In this document: positions 57,837 to 64,000 of the stretch, in pieces | Layout of the letters: each line of letters starts with the position of its first letter | Position numbering within the stretch: position 1 is the first letter of the stretch | The notes under the pieces: generated by a model | Database searches by the model: none | Seen by the model: only the letters and a program-made list of their open reading frames with translations | What the model was told of the DNA's origin: nothing | Source: Hydrangea macrophylla | Lineage: Eukaryota > Streptophyta > Magnoliopsida > Cornales > Hydrangeaceae | NCBI GenBank assembly: GCA_033977485.1 | Contig: CM066984.1 | Coordinates: 44,213,100-44,277,099, forward strand | Direction: 5' to 3' | DNA: 64,000 nt | Made by a program: the position numbers and the translations under genes

Positions 57837-59835
57837 GTTAAACCCCTAGGTTCCCCTAGTGGACAAGTGTTGTCTCGTGAGGGTTTGCAGTGAATGTACC
57901 CACAAAATTCTCTAATTTTAGCCTAAAAAAGATATAGAAAATTTTTAAACATTCCCATTTTGTTCAACTATTGATTTAGCTCTACAAAACATATCATCCT
58001 CATTTAAACCATGAAAGAAATGCTCATGTTCCTCACGTCACCAAGATAAAAACAACATACGCATCACGTTCCTGTATCCGTGTGTGTGTGAAATTAATAG
58101 CTATACATCGAACTTTATTTAGAGTTGTTTAGACTATCATACTCTCAGAATTTGTAGTTTCAACTTAATCCTCGCAAAGTTATTACACTCACAAATGAAC
58201 ATCCCACAGAAACTTGGCTAATAATGATCGCACATGGTATGAAAGCTTTGATAGGAGCGATTTTTCGGATACTAATGCTTCATACTCGACTCTATAAAAG
58301 ATGAACTTTTTAGAGTGTATAGTCTCATGAAAGGAATACTACTTACTAGAGGAGCGAAATACCGTGGATAACTCAATTTACACGTTCATGTTTAAACTAA
58401 GTTGTTGAGAATCATTAAGGCTTTGACTTTTCGGATTTTTATTTAGTAGGGTAGAAATTAAAGGGGTAAGAATTTGCACATTTCCAGCATATGGCTATGT
58501 TCAGTAATTTCTTCACTTTATTCCAACCATTCTCTCCATATATATATCATCATTTTTTTTTTCATTTTTTTTTAACCTGCAGCCCTTCCCACCACTATTC
58601 CTTCCTCATACTTCAACAATTTAATCACATTGGGTGTGCAATGGGGTATATTGAGGTCAAAGTAAACGATTAGGGATTTAGAATTTCATAATGGATTTGG
58701 AATTATTTATTAGGTGTGGGGTTAAGAACAATGCATATTCAGAGATGTTAATATAGGTAAATGGAGAAGGTAAGGGGCCAATATGATGGCTTAAATCATT
58801 TTCTCAACTTCTTAATTTTTACACGTCAATGTTCATTGAGTTTAGTTGGTAAATCCTGAACGTTCTCCTCTACTCAAAAACCAAAATGAAAGAATTAGAG
58901 ACTATTCAACGAATTTAATCGGTAACAATTCGAGTTTTAATGTGAAAATTCCCTCAGAATTGAAGATTCGATTCAAAAGCTTACTAAGGGTAACTAGTTT
59001 TCACTACTTCATTCTTTAAATTACGAAAGTCGTATTAACTCTTATTTTAAGTTTTCTGCATAGCTATTAACACGTGCAAATGATTTGGATACAAGAATGA
59101 TCAACATATGCATTCATCCTAGAGAAACTAGAAAAACGCGTGAACATAATTCATAAAAGGATGAGAATAAAATGGTTGTGTCATTGCTCGACAACAGCTA
59201 AATAGGAGTGAATATTCAAAATTATTCTACCAATTTAATTCAAAAACATATTTAATTGTTGGAAAATTTTACTTAATTGTTTGAAAATTTTGCAAAGTTG
59301 TTGCATGTGAAATTTTTGTGATTTAGTTTAGTTTCTAATGGAAATTGTATGACATATGCAATAGATAGAATGGTCCAGATTGCTACGAACTAATGTGCAC
59401 AGGTGATTATCTATCTACATTCCACCCCCAACTGAAAATTGCAATGTCCTCAGCAGGCGATTTTCAAAAATAGATAGAGAGATATCACCTGGTAGATATC
59501 TTCATAAGAATGGCAAGTGTAACAACCTGTACATAAAGCATATAAACTCCAAGCAGCAGAGATCAAAAGAATATGAAATATAGAACATAGGATCCATGCT
59601 TAGAATGGAACTAATCACTGGAAATATAATAAAGTGAAAGAACAGAACAGTGATAAAATGCGCCATATAAACTAAAATACAAAATATACAAAATATACAA
59701 AGCATCCAACAATACAAAATATCCCAACAGTATCCAAAAATATATCCAACAACCAACCAACACATCCAAATCCAACCACAATGACCAAAATATCTAAATA
59801 ATAAAAAACAATCAAAAATACCAATCCCCCAGAAA
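57837..59835 (-). other. Element E2: 3' noncoding interior
   Basis: Collinear with 46116-48090 of E1, including the 92-bp inverted-repeat block at 59400-59491. No gene is called. The open frame 59502-59846 (Cys/Phe/Tyr-rich) has only a shortened, different counterpart in E1 and is judged chance. Confidence 0.65.
59400..59491. repeat. 92-bp terminal-inverted-repeat block (E2 copy)
   Basis: CAGGTGATTATCTATCTAC ... TAGATAGAGAGATATCACCTG. It has the same length and location as the E1 copy at 47654-47745, and the inverted ends are preserved. Confidence 0.6.
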
Positions 59836-61170
59836 CTAGACATCATCAGCTACGTCCGATAATATCTCAATAAAAACATCAAGAGCATCCCCACCGCCAC
59901 CTTCAGCAACAGCCGGTGCTGCCGGGTCACTCACTATCGTGGCAGTTGGAATAGAAAAGGGTGTGTCGGCCACGACAAGAAGAGGTGGAAGTGGTATCTC
60001 CATAGCAGACGGTGTCGTCGATGATATAGAAGCTGCAGGATCAATCTGGGAAGGTGGCGCGGCAGGTGATGGACCGGTGGTGCATGTAGGAACTCTAGCA
60101 GTAGTAGGTAGGTCGGTGGAAACGGCAGAAGCAGCTGTAGGTGGCTCGCTGGGTGGTGGTGCAGAAGTTGCATGAACTGCCTGGTTTACTCCGATCTGTA
60201 TCAAGATCGCCTCCAGCAGAGTCGTCATCTGATCAACCTTACCCTCAAGTATAATCCTAGGCTCTCTCTCCTCCAATAGCAACTCATGAATAGTCGGGAG
60301 AGGCGTAGAAGAAGACTCTCCCTGGGTACGAGCCTGAGATCTCTATCTCAGCTCAAATCTGGCAACCTCCTCAATAGGATCCATCTCCTCCTCAGAATCA
60401 TGCTCCTCAGCCTCTGTGGGCGTCCCAGAAGCAGCACCCTCCGTATCGGTGCCTCCTCCTCTTCTTGCCAACATTCGCCTTGCCTTTACCTCGCCACTTT
60501 CTCTTTTATGCCTCAGTTCGGCGGGAAGCAGTCTCCCCAAAATGGCTGCGAGACTGGGCAGTGACATCACCTGCCAATGGAAGTAGACCCGCCAGCTCAA
60601 TAACCCTGTGAATAGCCCAAGCACCCTTCAGGTACTTCTTGGCCTGAATGTATCGAGTAGGGTGCCTCATGAAATCAATGTAGAGGCGAGGCAAACAGAC
60701 AAGATGCTGTGTCCCGATCGCATATAACACCCTGGTGTACCACGCTGCAATCTTCTCCCGATAGGATATCACTAGGAGGCAATTGCTGAGGGCTAGGTGC
60801 AGCATATGATAATTATCTGTGAGGTAGAAGTCAGGAATAAGAGCCTCGCAATCCCAGCCTGGAAGAGCACCCCCAGTGCTCTCTCTGATAATAATAGTCG
60901 GGGAGAGCACTGGTGTGTCAGGGCGATGCGGACAAACACAATCAGGTACCTCGGGTACCCCAATAGCAGCAGAGACAGTGGCCGGACTAAAAATAATCTC
61001 CCGGCCATGGAAGAATGAGCGGAGTATGAACGGAGCAACTGGGTCCCTAATCATCGTCGCACACGCCTCCCGGATCCAGGACAGATTAACGTGCTTAGGC
61101 TGGGAGTGGAGCGTGTACCACTGTGGCATGGCGCATATCCGAGCAAGATACCAAGGAGTAGCCAGCCATG
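59836..61170 (-). pseudogene. Element E2: extra gene, 5' end removed by element C
   Basis: Same protein as E1 48091-49603. The domain part (HVNLSWIREACATMIRDPVAPFILRSFFHGREIIFSPATVSAAIGVPEVPDC...CLPRLYIDFMRHPTRYIQAKKYLKGAWAIHRVIELAGLLPL) occupies 61129-60506. It shifts frame near 60506-60560 into KRESGEVKARRM...EAEEHDSEEEMDPIEEVARFELR, with a stop near 60343. It continues through the coiled coil LLLEEREPRIILEGKVDQMTTLLEAILIQ to SDVADDV at 59836. Comparing the two copies shows an acidic EEHDSEEEMDP segment between the domain and the coil. Different breaks in each copy imply that an intact ancestor transposed. Confidence 0.6.
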
Positions 61171-61285
61171 TGTAGACACCCCATTTTGTCGGCTATCGGA
61201 TTTAGGAGACCCATAGCTTGGTGGTTCACAATGATCGTAAAAAAAGGACTCTTGGAAGTCAACTCTATCTCTCAGAATGCTCAGA

Positions 61286-61651
61286 TTGACCAAAATGCCC
61301 CTGAAAGCCCGAAGACTCCCAGATTTGGTCCCAAAGTTCTGAAAACATACTATGTCATAAGAAAAATGATAAAATAAGTTTTTAAGTAAAACCGGAAGAA
61401 ATCGTCAGCTCCCAGAGACCCCCGGAAGTCCCGAAAGTCCCCGTTGATCGGTTTGACCAAAGTTTGACCAGGTTTGACCAAAGTTTGACCAAGTTTGACC
61501 AAAATTGTCCAAATTCACCCGAATCATTAGAAAAGTATTAAAATGAGTTTTAAAAGAGAATCGAGCGAAAACGTCGGCTCCTGGGAGCTCCCGGAGGTTC
61601 CCAGAACTTCCCGGAAATCCCAGGTTTGACCAGTTTGACCAAGATTTGACT
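61286..61651 (+). promoter_or_regulatory. Nine W-box cores in element C LTR, five in a helically phased array
   Basis: TTGACC cores start at 61453, 61464, 61474, 61485 and 61495 (steps 11, 10, 11, 10 bp). More lie at 61286, 61626 and 61635, and TTGACT is at 61646. TTGAC[C/T] is the WRKY-factor W-box. This is in the U3-like part, 670-880 bp upstream of the TATA-like box. Binding is inferred. Confidence 0.6.
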
Positions 61652-62004
61652 TTAGAATCGGGGCACCGAAACAATTTTCAAATATTTTTCATGGATACTA
61701 GAGGTCAATAGCTTTCCAACGATATATCGCACATAATTCCTGGATTTAAAACGAATTTATTATGAACTTCCAAAGTCGAAAAAGGCGATCAAATCGGCTT
61801 TTATCGCGAATACCGTAAACCTTTTCAAAGTGACCTATCCCCGAACTATTTTTTATGTAAAGTAGACTCCATTACCTTTCCAACGGTATATCACAACCTC
61901 AGTTTGGAGTTCGTACGCATTTTCTGTGAATTTCGGACGAAATAGGGCCTTTTCGCGAATACCGGAACCTCAGGGGGCCTAAACAGCATTATCTGGACGG
62001 GGGA

Positions 62005-62180
62005 GGAGCAGTGCCGCCGCGGCACTCCCCTCCAGAACAGTGTATTTTTGTAATTTGTTTTGTGGTCCCATTTTGATTAATTAAAAACCAAAACGACATA
62101 GTTTTATGATTTTAGATGTTTGGAGCCAATGGGAATACTTCTAAAACCCCAAAACCACCCCAAGTTGGCCTATTTAAACC
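62005..62180 (+). promoter_or_regulatory. Element C LTR: GTGCCGC palindrome and TATA-like box
   Basis: AGTGCCGC and GCGGCACT arms around a single C lie near 62011-62027. CTATTTAAACC lies about 145 bp downstream (62170). The same motif type precedes TATA in B. Confidence 0.5.
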
Positions 62181-64000
62181 CCCCATTGCTCTTCATTTTG
62201 GGGGAGTCAAATACAAGTTTAAGAAAAGTTTGGGAGAGAAAGTTGTAGAGATAAGGTTAGAATAGAGAGAAAAGAAGCTTTCTTCTTTGATTTTCAAAAC
62301 AAAAAGTGAGTTCTAAACTTTGTTTCTACCTCATTACTCCTATTTACTTCAACATTCAATACACCCAACCACCATTTTAGTGAGCATTTAAGAGAGTGGA
62401 AGCTTCTTCCATGTCCAATGTCATTACATATGAGTGAAACACCATGCTACAAGTTCAATATTTCATGAATATCATCTATTGATCATCATCTACTTGCTTG
62501 TTTATTCATTGTTTATCTCTTCTTACCTCATTTCTTTTTGATTTTCTTTATTTACTTAGTAGTTCATCATCATCTAAATGATGACATGAAGTTTGGGGTG
62601 AGTGAATCCTTATGGATAGTAGCTCTTGACCTCAAAAACATGTTTGATAGATGATGATCATAACTTCAATACCTCCAAGGTATCCTTGAAGTGTATTGAA
62701 GTTATGCTCAAATAAAAATAAGTTTCTCCAACAATCTTGGAGGTTCTTGATGATGAGTTGAATGTTGGAATTTTAAGTGGTTATAATCTTTATTGAGTAT
62801 TAAAAATGCACTTTCAAAACCTCTATTTCAAAACCCCCCTCAATTCCTCTCATTTTGATTTCAAGAAAGAAAACCTTATTTTTCCCAAAATCTTCAAAAC
62901 AGTGAGTGAGCTGAGTTCAAAGATTTCTCTAGAACTCAATACTCAACATATAGATGCAAGGCCAGTTGGAAAGTCTTCCTAACTCATTGGAGAACACCCA
63001 TGATTTTTGGTTTGACTTGGAAGTACTTGAAAATGGTCCATTTGGACCCAAAATTCCTTCCAAACATTCTGCCTCTGCTGTCATAGCAGCTTGACTAACT
63101 TCCAACTTCTTTTTCAGAAATATTTTCCACAAGGGGTGGTCACAGCCCCTAGATCATTCGTTTTCATTTTCTAAGATTTTTTAACATTTCAGTCGACAGT
63201 ACGGGCTCTGTTTCTGAGTGACCTCTGTTGTTCATATGATTTCTCTCACTCTGTGATAGTTATTAAAGATTGGCTTTTTGGGTTGTATTCTAGACACAAT
63301 AAGGAACATCTCCATAATAAATCATGCATTGAAAGCATTCCTAACCCCTCTTTTCCATTTTTACAAGATCATGTTACTGTTCTGTCCACTATTCACAGCA
63401 AGCACATTTTAACTTTCATTCTTTGATTTGATGCTTATATGCCTTCCAAATTAGTTCATATCTTAGGAAGTAGTTCATACTATATTTGCACATATCCCAT
63501 GATGATTTCATTCATTCATTCATACACATTATAGACTTCTAAGTCATTCTAGGAATCCATGAACACAAAGCACACTACAACCTTGGCACATTCTAGATAC
63601 ATACATTGCATCCATGCAAGATTTGGGGCCTTCATGGCTCCTAATCTAAGAAGATTATAAGGAATGAACTTGATCACACGTTCATGGTTCCCCCGATCTA
63701 ATCATCCTTTCTCATCCATCCCGGGGATTGAGAGGTCTTCTTTTCTCAAAGATTAACATGCATCATACTAGCTTGCTAAGCATTTTTTTTGATTTCTTTG
63801 TTTATTTGTTTCAATAACAATTCATGTCCCCCTTTAGATTAGGAAGTCTTGATTATTTGATACATGATTAGACAATTTTCCTAGGTTTATTTGTGTGATC
63901 TTTCACTTTGCATTGTGTGATATTTGGCTTAGATCTTATGAATGATATCTTATCTTTAGATCTTCCATTTTCAAATTTTCTTATGTGATGTAATATACTA

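Larger units (their letters stand above)
55548..61170 (-). mobile_element. Element E2: second E-family copy, disrupted by F and C
   Basis: The LTR part 55548-56645 (starting TAACACGAG) matches the E1 LTR up to GGAAATCCAAAC. Insert F follows, and the interior resumes at 57837 with GTTAAACCCCTAGGTT, matching E1 46116. Collinearity continues to 61170, where C interrupts the extra gene at a position equal to about 49437 in E1. About 740 bp of LTR end and interior were lost at F. Gag, PBS and the other LTR would lie right of C, outside the window. Confidence 0.85.
61171..64000 (+). mobile_element. Element C: start of a Tat-type LTR (continues past window)
   Basis: It begins TGTAGACACCCCATTTTGTCGG inside the E2 extra gene. 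This matches the Tat-type start of B, and the LTR is longer than 2.8 kb. It contains a tandem W-box array (61453-61500), a tandem duplication of about 175 bp (61330-61680), an AGTGCCGC-C-GCGGCACT palindrome at about 62011-62027, and a TATA-like CTATTTAAACC at 62170. Near the end, TCTCATCCATCCCGGGGATTGAGAG resembles the pre-PBS blocks of A and B. No gene is found. The LTR end, PBS and interior are outside. Confidence 0.75.

Overview
This is nuclear DNA from a flowering plant. There are no operons and no Shine-Dalgarno sites. It holds plant LTR retrotransposons with plant tRNA primer-binding sites, plant-only retroelement accessory domains (plant mobile domain, DUF7745) and GT-AG introns. I could not identify the species. 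I find no ordinary host gene, rRNA, tRNA gene or CRISPR array. Almost the whole window is a nest of Ty3/gypsy-type elements inserted into one another, and nearly every coding region is a broken relic.

Layout, left to right. (1) 1-5147: element G, an Athila-type element on the minus strand. It has a gag-pol fragment, a primer-binding site and a 1.6-kb LTR, and its gag is split by a solo LTR (732-2357). (2) 5148-6384: a minisatellite of hairpin-forming repeats, then unassigned AT-rich sequence. (3) 6385-16865: element A, a Tat-lineage element on the plus strand with LTR, PBS, leader, decayed RT/RNase H/integrase and an antisense plant-mobile-domain gene; gag and protease are missing. (4) 16866-25542: element D, Tekay/Del-like, inserted in A, with its LTR interrupted by solo LTR S (17181-20001, TSD CAATG). 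It carries an acidic reading frame ahead of gag. (5) 25543-55547: element B, a long Tat-lineage element inserted in D. It has both LTRs, gag, protease, RT, integrase, two antisense genes (DUF7745, and a six-exon PMD gene), two tandem-repeat arrays and a polypurine tract. Its 3' LTR is split by E1 (44295-53636, TSD AAACT). (6) 55548-61170: E2, a second copy of the E family, with an unrelated insert F. (7) 61171-64000: the start of the LTR of a third Tat-like element, C, inserted in E2. The deepest chain is A < D < B < E2 < C.

How the parts relate. G could supply enzymes to the E family: they share gag type, primer-binding site and LTR ends, while E carries gag plus one extra gene and no pol. 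In the Tat elements the accessory genes lie antisense to gag-pol. The PMD gene keeps canonical introns in both A and B, so it is an inherited cargo rather than a single capture.

Two palindromic motif systems sit just upstream of TATA-like boxes. TTCGATCGATCGAA clusters occur in the Athila/E, D and F promoters. GTGCCGC/GCGGCAC inverted pairs occur in the LTRs of B and C and also in front of both antisense genes of B. C also carries five W-box cores spaced at one helical turn. These promoter motifs and the intron-bearing antisense genes are the most interesting content of the window.
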